64,000 nucleotides of DNA, from positions 9,734,001 through 9,798,000 of the forward strand of contig NZ_CP117522.1 of assembly GCF_031679605.1 (NCBI RefSeq), in the 5' to 3' direction. Below are positions 1 through 9,900 of the stretch, in pieces; within the stretch, counting starts at the first letter, position 1, and each line of letters begins with the position of its first letter. The notes below the pieces were generated by a model. The model did no database searches and was not told where the DNA came from. It saw nothing but the letters and a program-made list of their open reading frames with translations. The translations under genes and the position numbers were made by a program. This DNA is from Streptomyces luomodiensis. Lineage in GTDB: Bacteria; Actinomycetota; Actinomycetes; Streptomycetales; Streptomycetaceae.

Positions 1-35
1 CGCCCGTCATCAGGAACCCTCATCAGAAACACGGC

Positions 36-78
36 GAACGGCCCTGCCCGGTGCTCTCCGCACCGGGCAGGGCCGTTC
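36..78 (-). terminator. Perfect inverted-repeat terminator after the aminotransferase gene
   Basis: Positions 36-53 and 61-78 are exact reverse complements (18 bp each, GC-rich) around a 7-nt loop. The hairpin starts 17 nt beyond the aminotransferase stop codon at 95-97, where an intrinsic terminator of the leftward aminotransferase/CCR operon would be. No clear U-tract follows, which is common in Streptomyces. The symmetry means it could also stop rightward transcription. Confidence 0.85.
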
Positions 79-94
79 ACACGCTGGAACGCGC

Positions 95-2173
95 TCAGGG
101 CGCCGGCGCCGCGGGCGGCAGACCGGGGTGGCCGTCGAGGTCGAAGCCCGCGGGCAGCACCAGCCCCTCGGGCGCGCGCACCGCCTCCGCCGGGACGTCC
201 TCTCCGGTCAGCCGGCGCAGCGCGGGGCTCACCACGACGGATGTGTGCCCGGCGGCCCGCGCTGCCGCGACCTGCCCGGCCACGTCGGCCGCCAGGGTGC
301 CCGCCGTGTCGCCGGCCGATTCCTCGACCAGCAGGGGGAAGACGGTCACCTCCACCGTCGCACCGTCCGCCGCGCGGTACCGCGACGGCGGGCACGGGGC
401 CATGGCGCGCACCGGCGCCGACCGGGCCACGAACGACCGCAGCGTGGCGTCGTCCAGCTCCGCGAGCGAGGGGTCGAAACGCCGCAGCGCCTCGGGCGTG
501 CCCAGGTCGGCCACGTACGCGACCCGGGTGGCCGTGGCCGCCGCCCCGGCGTCCTCGCCCGCCGGCGCCGCGGACCGGAAGTCCCGTACGTCCGTGCGCG
601 GCAGCGGGGTGTCCGCACCGGTCAGCGGGTGCACCAAGTGCAGCGCGTCCTGGTGCCGCAGCACCGTGCACACCTCCCGCAGGCCCGCCGCCAGCCGGTC
701 GATCGCGGCGTCGTCGACGGCGTACGACGGCTGGATCCGCAACGTGTGCGGGGAACTGCCCGTCGGCATCAGCCGCACCCGGTACTTGCGCAGCAGGAAT
801 CCGGAGACGGCGAAGCCGAAGAACCCGCCGCGCGCGTAGTTGCGGATCACCGCGGAGCCGGACGCCGACTGGTCGGCGAACTCGAACCCGAGCAGCAGAC
901 CCCGCCCGCGCACGCCGCGCACCACGTCCCCGAACTCGGCGTGCACCTCCTCCAGGGCGGCGCGCAGCCGCGCCCCCCGCTCGGCGGCCTGCCGGTAGGC
1001 GGCCCCGTCGTCGCGCTCCAGCATCTCCAGCACCTTCTCGGTGATCGCGCAGGAGAAGCTGTCCTTGGCGAACGTCGAGCTGTGCAGCAGCTCGAACTCC
1101 TTGACGTACGCCGACCGCCGCACCAGCAGCATCGACGTCTTGGCCAGGCCGCCGCCGACGCTCTTGGCCAGCGTGTAGTAGTCGCCGGTCAGGCCGATGC
1201 CCGCGCTGGCGAAGAAGGCCCCCGTGCGCCCGGCGCCGGTCTGGATCTCGTCGACCACCAGCGGGCACTGGAGCGTCCGGCACACGTCGGCGATCCGCTT
1301 GGCCTGCTCGGGGGTGAGCTCGTGGATGCCGCCCTCGCCCTGGATGGGCTCGACGACGAAGGCGGCGACGAACGGCACCGGCCGCCGCACCACGTCCACC
1401 ACCCCGTCCTCGGCGACGACGTCGAGCAGATGGGGCTGCTCGGCCCCGACGTACTCCAGCGCCTCCTCGGGCCGGTCGGCGGGGACGAAGCGGGCGCGCG
1501 CACCGAGCCCCTGGAACGGCAGGCGGAACGTGGGGTTGTGGGTGAGCTGGAGGCTGCCCACGAGCTTGCCGTGGAATCCGCCGTCCAGCGCGAAGAACTC
1601 CGGCGCCCGGCCCAGGGCCTCCGCGTTGCGCCGCCCGGCCTCCGCCACCAGCGCCGCCACGTCTCCGCCGGGCCCGGCCACCTGGGCGGCGGCCGGCGTG
1701 AGCCGGACCCCGCCGGCCCGCGCCCGCTCCTCGGCGTCGCGGGCGTGCGCGGCCACCTCGGCGGCCAGCGCGTTCAAGCGGAACACCCGCGCCAGCTCGG
1801 CGTGTTTCATGGCCGCCTCGACGGCCTCGGCACCGGTGTTGGCGAAGACGACCTCGTACGGCTCCGTGGCGCCGAGCTCCCGCCGGACGATCGCGTCGAG
1901 CGCCGCGGCGACCCGCTGGGCCTCGGTGCGCTTGGACAGCTGCGCGTGGCTCGGCGTGCCCGCGTCCAGCAGGGCCTTCGCGTGGGCCACCAGCTCCGGG
2001 TGGTTGTGCCCGAAGAACAGCGAGCCGAAGCCGCCCACGAAGTCGGTGACCGCGGTCCGTTCCCCGTCGGGACCGGGCAGGTACACGGTGTCGCCCTGGG
2101 CGCGGTCGTACTCCACGTCCAGGCCCCACGCGGACAGGGCGTTTCCCAGATAGCGTTCCGCCAGCTCTTCCAT
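95..2173 (-). CDS. PLP-dependent class III aminotransferase with C-terminal extension
   Basis: 692 aa. Residues ~1-510 form a fold-type I, class III aminotransferase: Asp308 in VVDEIQTG (pyridine-N contact) and PLP lysine Lys337 in TLAKSVGGG, followed by a STFAKD segment. Residues ~515-692 are an extra domain absent from ordinary ~430-460 aa members. Its pattern loosely resembles the N-terminal part of cyanobacterial-type acyl-ACP reductases without their Rossmann domain (weak, by eye). The ATG at 2173 is chosen because GAGAGGAGT lies just upstream and the frame otherwise runs back into the CCR gene. It starts 14 bp after the CCR stop, so the two form an operon. Expected role: transaminating the aldehyde released by the reductase-terminated PKS, as omega-transaminases do in coelimycin- and cyclizidine-type pathways. 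The amino donor is unknown. Confidence 0.85.
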   Translation of the reverse strand: MEELAERYLGNALSAWGLDVEYDRAQGDTVYLPGPDGERTAVTDFVGGFGSLFFGHNHPELVAHAKALLDAGTPSHAQLSKRTEAQRVAAALDAIVRRELGATEPYEVVFANTGAEAVEAAMKHAELARVFRLNALAAEVAAHARDAEERARAGGVRLTPAAAQVAGPGGDVAALVAEAGRRNAEALGRAPEFFALDGGFHGKLVGSLQLTHNPTFRLPFQGLGARARFVPADRPEEALEYVGAEQPHLLDVVAEDGVVDVVRRPVPFVAAFVVEPIQGEGGIHELTPEQAKRIADVCRTLQCPLVVDEIQTGAGRTGAFFASAGIGLTGDYYTLAKSVGGGLAKTSMLLVRRSAYVKEFELLHSSTFAKDSFSCAITEKVLEMLERDDGAAYRQAAERGARLRAALEEVHAEFGDVVRGVRGRGLLLGFEFADQSASGSAVIRNYARGGFFGFAVSGFLLRKYRVRLMPTGSSPHTLRIQPSYAVDDAAIDRLAAGLREVCTVLRHQDALHLVHPLTGADTPLPRTDVRDFRSAAPAGEDAGAAATATRVAYVADLGTPEALRRFDPSLAELDDATLRSFVARSAPVRAMAPCPPSRYRAADGATVEVTVFPLLVEESAGDTAGTLAADVAGQVAAARAAGHTSVVVSPALRRLTGEDVPAEAVRAPEGLVLPAGFDLDGHPGLPPAAPAP

Positions 2174-2187
2174 CGGCAGTACTCCTC

Positions 2188-3537
2188 TCACAGTGAGGAC
2201 GCGGGCGCGAACTCCCGCAGCGGGTTGAGCCGCTCCGGCCCGATGCGCTTCCGCACCTCCGGCGCGGTGACGCCCAGGCCGGGTTCCGGCGCCAGGCACA
2301 GCACGCCGACCTTGCCGACATGCTCGTTGTTCTGCACCAGCCGGGTCGCCTCAGCGGCCCGTTCCAGCGGGTACAGCGCGGACAGGGTGGGCACGATCCC
2401 GCCCTGGGACAGCAGGCGGCTGGTGCGCGCGGCCTCGTCCAGGTTGGCGCCGTGGCTGCCGACCACCTTCTTGAGCCGCATCCACAGGTAGCGGTTGTCG
2501 TACGCGTGGTGGTAGCCGGTGCTCGAACCACAGGTGACCACCGTGCCTCCCCGCCCGGCGACGAAAACCGAGATGCCGAAGGTGGCCCGCCCCACGTGCT
2601 CGAAGACGATCTGCGGGTCGCTGCCGGTCTCCCGGCGGATGATGCGCCCCAGCCGCTTCCCGGCGGCGATGGTGTCCTCGGGGGAGGGGTCGGGGTCGTC
2701 GCTCAGCCCGATCTCGGACCGGTCGACCACCACCTCGCAGCCCAGCCGGCGGACGGCCTCGGCCTTGCGCTGCGAACCCACCACCGCCACGGGTATGCCG
2801 CCGCCGTTCTTGACGAACTGCACCGCGTACGCGCCCAGACCTCCGGCGGCGCCCCAGACCAGGACCACGTCGCCCTGGGTCATCCGGGCCCCGTTGGGCC
2901 CGACGAGCATGCGGTAGGCGGTGCTGCCGCACATCGGGACGACGGCCGCTTCCTCCCAGGTCAGATGGGGTGGCTTGGGCACCAGCATGCTGGCGCGGGC
3001 GATGGCGAACTCGCCCATCCCGCCGTAGTTGGTCTCATAGCCCCAGGCGCGCATCTCGGTGCCGAGCATGGCGTCGGCGTGGGTCACCGGCTCCTCTTCG
3101 TCCACGTGCACCGGGTGCACCACGACATGGTCACCGGGCTTCCACCGGCTGACCTTGGAACCGACCCGCACGACCACGCCCGCGGCGTCCGAGCCGACCA
3201 CCTGGAACGGGCGGTCGTGCCGGGCCGCCCAGCCGCCCTGCGCCGCGTAGTTGCGCAGGAAGGTGAACGTCGGCATCGGCTCGAACGTCGCCGACCACAC
3301 CGTGTTGTAGTTGATCGAACTGGCCATCACGGCGACGACGACCTCGTCGGGGGCCGGCTCCGGCATCTCCACCGGGCCGACCCGCAGCGACTTCCTGACG
3401 TCCTTGTCGGCGGCGTCGCGGAACATCTCGGTGTCCTCCGCGCGCAGATGCGCGGCGGCGTAGGTGTCGGGAAGGTCCAGACTCTCGAACACCTCAGGTG
3501 GTCGGTTGTCGAGAATCGCTTCCAGGAATGGGTTCAC
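2188..3537 (-). CDS. ccr: Crotonyl-CoA carboxylase/reductase family enzyme (extender-unit supply)
   Basis: 449 aa, the usual size for this MDR-superfamily family. These enzymes use NADPH and CO2 to turn an enoyl-CoA into an alkylmalonyl-CoA. Residues matching the CO2-binding set described for Kitasatospora CCR are present: Asn78 (INYNTVW), Glu168 (WGYET) and His362 (GSHGAN). Tyr167 replaces the usual Phe. The nucleotide-binding loop reads VWGAAGGLGAYA. The residue after His362 is Gly, where housekeeping Streptomyces Ccr proteins have Phe as I recall them (GSHFAN); this could open the acyl pocket. GTG start at 3537 with AGGGAG about 7 nt upstream. First gene of a leftward operon with the aminotransferase, divergent from the PKS. 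Substrate could be crotonyl-CoA (giving ethylmalonyl-CoA) or cinnamoyl-CoA (giving benzylmalonyl-CoA); the lyase and ligase nearby favour the latter. Confidence 0.9.
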   Translation of the reverse strand: MNPFLEAILDNRPPEVFESLDLPDTYAAAHLRAEDTEMFRDAADKDVRKSLRVGPVEMPEPAPDEVVVAVMASSINYNTVWSATFEPMPTFTFLRNYAAQGGWAARHDRPFQVVGSDAAGVVVRVGSKVSRWKPGDHVVVHPVHVDEEEPVTHADAMLGTEMRAWGYETNYGGMGEFAIARASMLVPKPPHLTWEEAAVVPMCGSTAYRMLVGPNGARMTQGDVVLVWGAAGGLGAYAVQFVKNGGGIPVAVVGSQRKAEAVRRLGCEVVVDRSEIGLSDDPDPSPEDTIAAGKRLGRIIRRETGSDPQIVFEHVGRATFGISVFVAGRGGTVVTCGSSTGYHHAYDNRYLWMRLKKVVGSHGANLDEAARTSRLLSQGGIVPTLSALYPLERAAEATRLVQNNEHVGKVGVLCLAPEPGLGVTAPEVRKRIGPERLNPLREFAPASSL

Positions 3538-3671
3538 GGCTGCTCCCTGGCATAGTCCGGCCTGCTGCGGAACCTAGTGCCACCAGGTAATCGCCCGTTC
3601 ATCGCGCCCGGCCCCGGCCCGGATTCCGGCCAGTTGCCGGGCGGTGGAGCCCCGCGCATACCGTCGATTTC
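3538..3671. promoter_or_regulatory. Divergent promoter region between CCR and PKS operons
   Basis: 134 bp separate the two divergent starts. For the leftward operon, TAGGTT (revcomp of 3571-3576) is a good Streptomyces -10, giving a short leader with an AGGGAG ribosome site; no good -35 is seen, which would suit an activated promoter. For the rightward operon, TACCGT at 3659-3664 fits TANNNT and would start RNA at about the GTG at 3672, which has no Shine-Dalgarno sequence, so a leaderless message is possible. Two related CCGG-containing heptamers at 3625-3631 and 3636-3642 are 11 bp apart, the SARP-operator spacing, but the match is only 5 of 7. All assignments are by eye. Confidence 0.35.
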
Positions 3672-6600
3672 GTGGCCGTAGACGTGCATGACGAACCCCG
3701 TCCCCCGGAGCCCGTGGCGGTTGTCGGAATCGCCTGCCGACTCCCTGGAGCACCCGACCCCGGCGCGTTCTGGCAATTGCTGCGCGAAGGGCGCGGCGCC
3801 GTCGCCGAGGCCCCCGCCGACCGCTGGAGCGACGCCCCCGTGCGGCTGCGCAGGGGCGGCTTCCTGGACCGCGTCGAGGACTTCGACGCCGACTTCTTCG
3901 GCGTCACCCCGCGCGAGGCGGCCGCCATGGACCCCCAGCAGCGCCTCGCGCTCGAACTCGGCTGGGAGTCCCTGGAGAACGCCCGCATCGTGCCGTCGCG
4001 ACTGCGCGGCACCCGGTTCGGGATCTTCTTCGGCGCGGTCGCCGACGACTACGCCCGGCTCACCGCGGGCGCGGGCCCGGAGGCCGTCTCCCCGCACACC
4101 CTGGCCGGTCTCGGCCGCAGCCTGATCGCCAACCGACTGTCGTACCTGCTGGGCAGCCGTGGCGCCAGCATGACCGTCGACACCGGCCAGTCCTCGTCCC
4201 TGGTCGCCGTGCACCTCGCCTGCGAGAGCCTGCGGTCGGGCCAGTGCGACCTCGCCCTCGCGGGCGGCGTGCAACTCAACCTCAGCGGCGCCGCGACCGC
4301 CGACGTCGAACGGTTCGGCGCCCTGTCCCCGGACGGCGAGTGCTTCACCTTCGACGCCCGCGCCAACGGCTACGTCCGCGGCGAGGGCGGCGCGGTGGTG
4401 GTGCTCAAACCCCTGCGCCGGGCCCTGGCCGACGGCGACGACATCTGGTGTGTCATCCGCGGCGGCGCGGTCAACAACGACGGCGGCGGTCCCGCCCTGA
4501 CCCACCCCGAGCCGGACGCGCAGCGCGAGGTGATCGAGGAGGCGTACCGCCAGGCGGGCGTCGACCCGGCCGCCGTCCAGTACGTCGAACTGCACGGCAC
4601 CGGCACCCGCGCCGGCGACCCCGTCGAGGCCGAGGCGCTCGGCGCGGCGCTCGGCGCCCTTAGGCCCGCCGACCGGCCGCTGCACGTCGGCTCGGTCAAG
4701 ACCAACGTGGGCCACCTGGAGGCCGCCGCCGGCATCACCGGCCTGCTCAAGGTGGTTCTCGCGCTGCGCGAGGGCGAGCTGCCCGCCAGCCGCAACTACC
4801 GCACCCCCAACCCGCGCATCCCCATGGACGAGTGGCGGCTGCGCGTACACGACCGGCTGGGCCCGTGGCCCAGCCCGGACGCGCCCCTGATCGCCGGGGT
4901 CAGCTCGTTCGGCATGGGTGGCACCAACTGCCACCTGGTCCTGGCGGCCGCGCCCGACCCGGCGGACCTCCCCGACGCCACCGCTCCCGCCCCGGCTGAC
5001 ACCGGTGCCGCCCCGGCTCCCGGGTCCGGCCCCGCCCCGGCCGATGCCCCCGCCCCGGCTTCCGCCCAGGACCCCGCCTCGGCCGGCCACGCGCTGCCCC
5101 TGCCGTACGCCGTCTCCGGCCGCGACGCCGAGGCGCTGCGCGCCCAGGCCCGTCACCTCGCGCGCTGGGTGGAGGAGCGACCCGGGGTGCCACCGGCCGC
5201 ACTCGCCGCGTCACTCCTGACCACCCGCACCGCTTTCCCCGCGCGGGCCGTCGTGGTCGCGGGCGACCGCGCCACCCTGCGCACCCGGCTCGACGCGCTG
5301 GGCCGGGGCGCCGAGGGCGCCGGCACCGCCGTGGGCCAGGCCACGGGCGGCGACGTCGCGGTGCTGTTCAGCGGCCAGGGCGCGCAGCGGCCCGGTATGG
5401 GGCGGGAGCTGTACGCCGCCCACCCGGCCTTCGCCTCCGCCTTCGACGAGGTCTGCGCGCACTTCGATGCCCTGCTCGACCGTCCGCTGCGCGAGGTGCT
5501 GTGGGCCGGACCCGGCTCGCCCGACGCCGATGCCGTGCACCGTACCGAGTACGCCCAGCCCGGCCTGTTCGCCATCGAGGTCGCGCTCCACCGGTTCGTC
5601 ACCGGCCTCGGCGTACGGCCCGCCCTGCTGCTCGGCCACTCCATCGGCGAGCTGGCCGCGGCACACGTCGCCGGCGTGCTGACGCTGCCGGACGCCTGCG
5701 CCCTGGTCGCTGCCCGTGGGCGGCTCATGCAGGCGCTGCCCGGCGGCGGCGCGATGGCGGCCGTCGAGGCCGGCGAGGACGAGGTCAGGGCGGCCCTCGA
5801 CAACGACGGCCTGACGGACCGGGTGTCCGTCGCCGCGGTCAACGGGCCGCGCGCCGTGGTGATCTCCGGTGACGCCGAGGCCGTCGACGGGCTCGCCGAG
5901 CGGTGGCGTGCCGAGGGCCGCAGGACCCGCCGGCTGCGGGTCAGCCACGCGTTCCACTCGCCCCGCATGGAGGGGATGCTGGACGCCTTCCGGACGGTCG
6001 CGGAGTCCCTGTCCTACGCGCCGCCGCGGCTGCCCGTCGTCTCCGACCTCACCGGCGACATCGCCACCGCCGCCGAGCTGTGCGACCCCGCGTACTGGGT
6101 GCGGCACGTGCGGGACAGCGTCCGGTTCGCCGACGGTGTGCGCCGCCTGGACGCGGCCGGGGTCACCACCTATCTGGAGCTGGGGCCCGACACGGTGCTC
6201 ACCGCCGCGGCCCGCTCCACCGTTCCCGAGGGCCGCCGCTTCCTCGGCGCCCTGCGCGCCGGCCGCCCCGAGCCCGAGACGCTGGTGGAGGCCCTGGCGG
6301 GGCTGCATGTGGCCGGCGCCGAGGTGGACCTGACGGCGCTGACCGGGCGCGGCGGCCAGGTCGCCCTGCCCACCTACGCGTTCCGCCGCCGCCGGCACTG
6401 GCTGCCCGCGGCGCCCGCCGCCGGGCAGGCGGCTTCGGGCGGGTCCGTGCCCGAAGAGACCGCTTTGGCCGCGCCCGTACCCGGGGACTCCGGCCCGGCC
6501 GCGCCGGTACCACAGGCGGCTGCCCCTGCCGGGTCCGTGACCGGGCAGGCCACCCCGGCCGCCCTGTCGGCGCCCACACAGGGGCCTGCCACCTCCGCCG

Positions 6601-6930
6601 GGGCCACTTCGGGGAAGACCGCCCAGACCGCGCCCGCGTCCGGGCGTACGGCACGGCCGGCCGAGGACCCGCTGGACCTGGTGCGGCGCCACACCGCCGC
6701 CGTCATCGGCTCCGACGCCCCCGGCGAGATCCCGGCCGACGCGGCCTTCCGCGACATCGGCGTCACCTCGATCATCGCCGTGGAGCTGCGCGACCGGCTG
6801 GCCGCCGCCATCGGCCGCGCCCTCCCGGAGACCCTGGTCTTCGAGTACCCCACGCCCGGCCGGCTCGCCCGCCACCTCTCGACGGGCGCCGACACCGCCG
6901 ACGAGCCCCCGGCAGCCGACGAGTCCCCGG
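3672..6930 (+). other. Loading module: KSQ-AT(malonyl)-ACP
   Basis: The ketosynthase (nt ~3711-4950) has Gln173 in VDTGQSSSL where extending KS domains have the nucleophilic Cys. That is the KSQ hallmark: it decarboxylates malonyl-ACP to make the acetyl starter. The other KS catalytic His motifs (ELHGTGT and NVGHLEAA) are kept. The AT (~5350-6410) has Ser657 in GHSIGE and HAFH at aa 759-762, predicting malonyl-CoA. A ~250-bp Ala/Pro-rich linker precedes the ACP (~6664-6885), whose phosphopantetheine Ser1033 sits in an atypical GVTSI context instead of GFDSL. Confidence 0.9.
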
Positions 6931-9900
6931 CAGCCGCCGAGAGCACGGACCCGGACGACGACCCGGTGGTCATCGTCGGCATGGCCTGCCGTTTCCCCGG
7001 CGGCGTCCGGTCCCCTGAGGACCTGTGGCGGATCGTGGCCGACGGCGTGGACGCGATCGGCCCGTTCCCCACCGACCGCGGCTGGGACGTCGACCGGCTC
7101 TACGACCCCGACCCGCGGCGTCGCGGCTCCTCGTACGTGCGCGAGGGCGGCTTCCTGGCCGGCATCGCGGAGTTCGACGCCGCGTTCTTCGGCATCAGCC
7201 CCCGCGAGGCCGCCGCGCTCGACCCGCAGCAGCGGCTGCTTCTGGAGACCTCCTGGGAGTCCCTGGAGCGCTCGGGCATCGACCCCGGCTCGCTGCGCGA
7301 CAGCGACACCGGTGTCTTCGTCGGCGCCACCTTCCAGGAGTACGGGCCGCGCATGGGCGAAGACAGCGACGGCTCCGACGGCTACCTCTACACCGGCACC
7401 ACCCCCAGCGTCGCGTCCGGGCGGATCGCCTACGTCCTCGGCCTGCGCGGACCCGCCGTCACCGTCGACACCGCCTGCTCGGCGTCGCTCGTGGCCCTGC
7501 ACACCGCGGCCCGCGCACTGCGCGCGGGCGAGTGCGCGCTCGCCCTCGCGGGCGGGGTGACCGTCATGCCGACGGCGGGCGTCTTCGCCGAGCTGAGCCG
7601 GCTCGGCGGACTGTCGCCCGACGGCCGGTCGAAGGCGTTCTCCGCCGCCGCCGACGGCACCGGCTGGGCCGAGGGCGCCGGCATGCTCGTCCTGGAACGT
7701 CTCTCCGCCGCCCGCCGCCACGGCCATCCCGTCCTGGCCGTGCTCCGCGGCTCGGCCATCAACTCCGACGGCGCGTCCAACGGGCTGACCGCCCCGAACG
7801 GTGCCGCGCAGCGCCACGTCATCCGGGCGGCCCTGCACACCGCGAACCTGACCGGCGCCGACGTCGACGCGGTCGAGGCCCACGGCACCGGCACCCGGCT
7901 CGGCGACCCCATCGAGGCGAACGCACTGCTGGCGACCTACGGCCAGGACCGCCCCGAGGGCCGCCCGCTGTGGCTCGGCTCGCTGAAGTCGAACATCGGG
8001 CACACCCAGTCGGCCGCGGGCGTGGCCGGCGTCATCAAGATGACCATGGCACTGCGCCACGGCGTGCTGCCCCGGACCCTGCACGCCGACGAGCCGTCCC
8101 CGAGCGTCGACTGGAGCGCGGGCACGGTCCGTCTGCTGACCGAGCCCGTCGACTGGGCCGGCGCCGAGGGGCGACCGCGCCGGGCGGGCGTGTCGTCGTT
8201 CGGCATCAGCGGCACCAACGCCCACCTGATCCTGGAGGAGGCGCCCCCGCCGGCCGACCCCGAACCGCCCCGCGCCGCGGCGGGGCCCGTGGCCTGGCCG
8301 CTGTCCGCGAAGACGCCCGCGGCGCTGCGGGCCCAGGCCGCCCAGCTGCTCGACCACCTCGCCGCCCACCCCGGCACCGACCCCGCCGACGTGGCGTTCT
8401 CGCTCGCCCACGGCCGTGCCGACTTCCCGCACCGCGCCGTCGCCGTGGCCACCGACCACGACGGCTTCGCGGCCGCCCTGGACGCGCTGGCCACCGACAC
8501 CCCGGCCGGGGGCGTCGTGCACGGCACCGCCGCCGACCACGGCCGGGTCGCCTTCGTCTTCCCCGGCCACGGATCGCAGTGGCCGGGCATGGCCAACGCG
8601 CTGTACGAGCAGGCCCCGGCGTTCGCCGACAAGCTGCGCGAGTGCGCCGCGGTGATCGACCCCCTCGTCGGCTGGTCCCTGCTCGACACCGTGCTCGGCC
8701 GTGAGGGCGCCGCCGACCAGGAACACAGCGACGTGGCCCAGCCTGTGCTGTTCTCCGTCATGGTCTCGCTCGCCGCCCTGTGGGAGGCGCACGGCGTACG
8801 CCCCGCCGCGGTCGTCGGCCACTCGCAGGGCGAACTGGCCGCCGCCTGCGTCGCCGGTGTGCTCACCCTGGAGGACGCCGCGACCGTCGTGGTGCGCCGC
8901 AGCCGCCTGTTCGCGCAAGAGCTGCCGGGACGCGGCATGATGGCCGCGGTCGAGCTCTCCGCCGACGGTGTGCGCCGCCGTATCGCCGAGCGGAACGCGC
9001 CCGTCGATCTCGCCGTCGTCAATGGGCCGACTGCCGTGACCGTCGCGGGAGAGCCCGACGAGATCGAGCGCTTCGTCGCCGACTGCAAGGCGGACGGCAT
9101 CCGCGCCCGCGTCGTGGTCCGCGCGGGCGCCTCGCACTGCGCCCTGGTCGAGCCGCTGCGCGAGCCCCTGCGCGAGTTGCTCGACGGCATCCCCCACCAC
9201 CCGCCGCGCATCGCCCTCTACTCCACGGTGACCGGTGGCCCGCTGGGCGCCGACGACCTCAACCCTGGCTACTGGTTCCGCAACGCCCGCGAGCCGGTGG
9301 ACTTCCAGGCCGCCGTGGTCGCCCTGCTCGGCCACGGGCACCGCGCGTTCGTCGAGTGCAGCCCGCACCCCCTGCTGCTGTCGGCCCTGCTGGACACCGC
9401 CGACGAGATCGGCCACCAGCCCGCCGCCGTGGGCACCCTGCGCCGCGGCGAGGGCGGCCGGGAACGCTTCCTGCGTTCGCTCGCCGAGGCGCACGTCCGT
9501 GGGCTCGCCGTGGACTGGGACGCGCCCCTGGACGGCACCGGGGCACGCCGGACCGACCTGCCCACCTACCCCTTCCAGCGGCGCCACCACTGGCTGTCCC
9601 CGGCGACCGGCCCCTCCGACGTCGCGGCCGCCGGACTCGCCCCCGCCGACCACCCCCTGCTCGGCGCCGTCCTGACCGCGGTCGACGGCGACCGGACCGT
9701 GCTGACCGGCCGCCTCTCGCCGCGTTCGCCCGCCTGGCTCGCCGACCACGCCGTCGGCGGCACCGCGCTCATGCCCGGCACCGCCTACGTCGAAGTGGCC
9801 CTTCGGGCCGGGGACGAGGTGGGCTGCTCCGGTATCGAGGAGCTGACCGTCGAGCGGCCGCTCCTGCTGCCCGAGGGCACGGCGGTCCAGCTCCGGGTCA

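Noticed and set aside
2174..2299. Upstream extension of the aminotransferase (734 aa version)
   Set aside because: It would start inside the CCR coding region and has no ribosome site; ATG 2173 has a good one and begins the conserved sequence.
6409..6660. Ala/Pro-rich repeats in the first loading module as a separate functional repeat
   Set aside because: This is a typical low-complexity inter-domain linker between AT and ACP.
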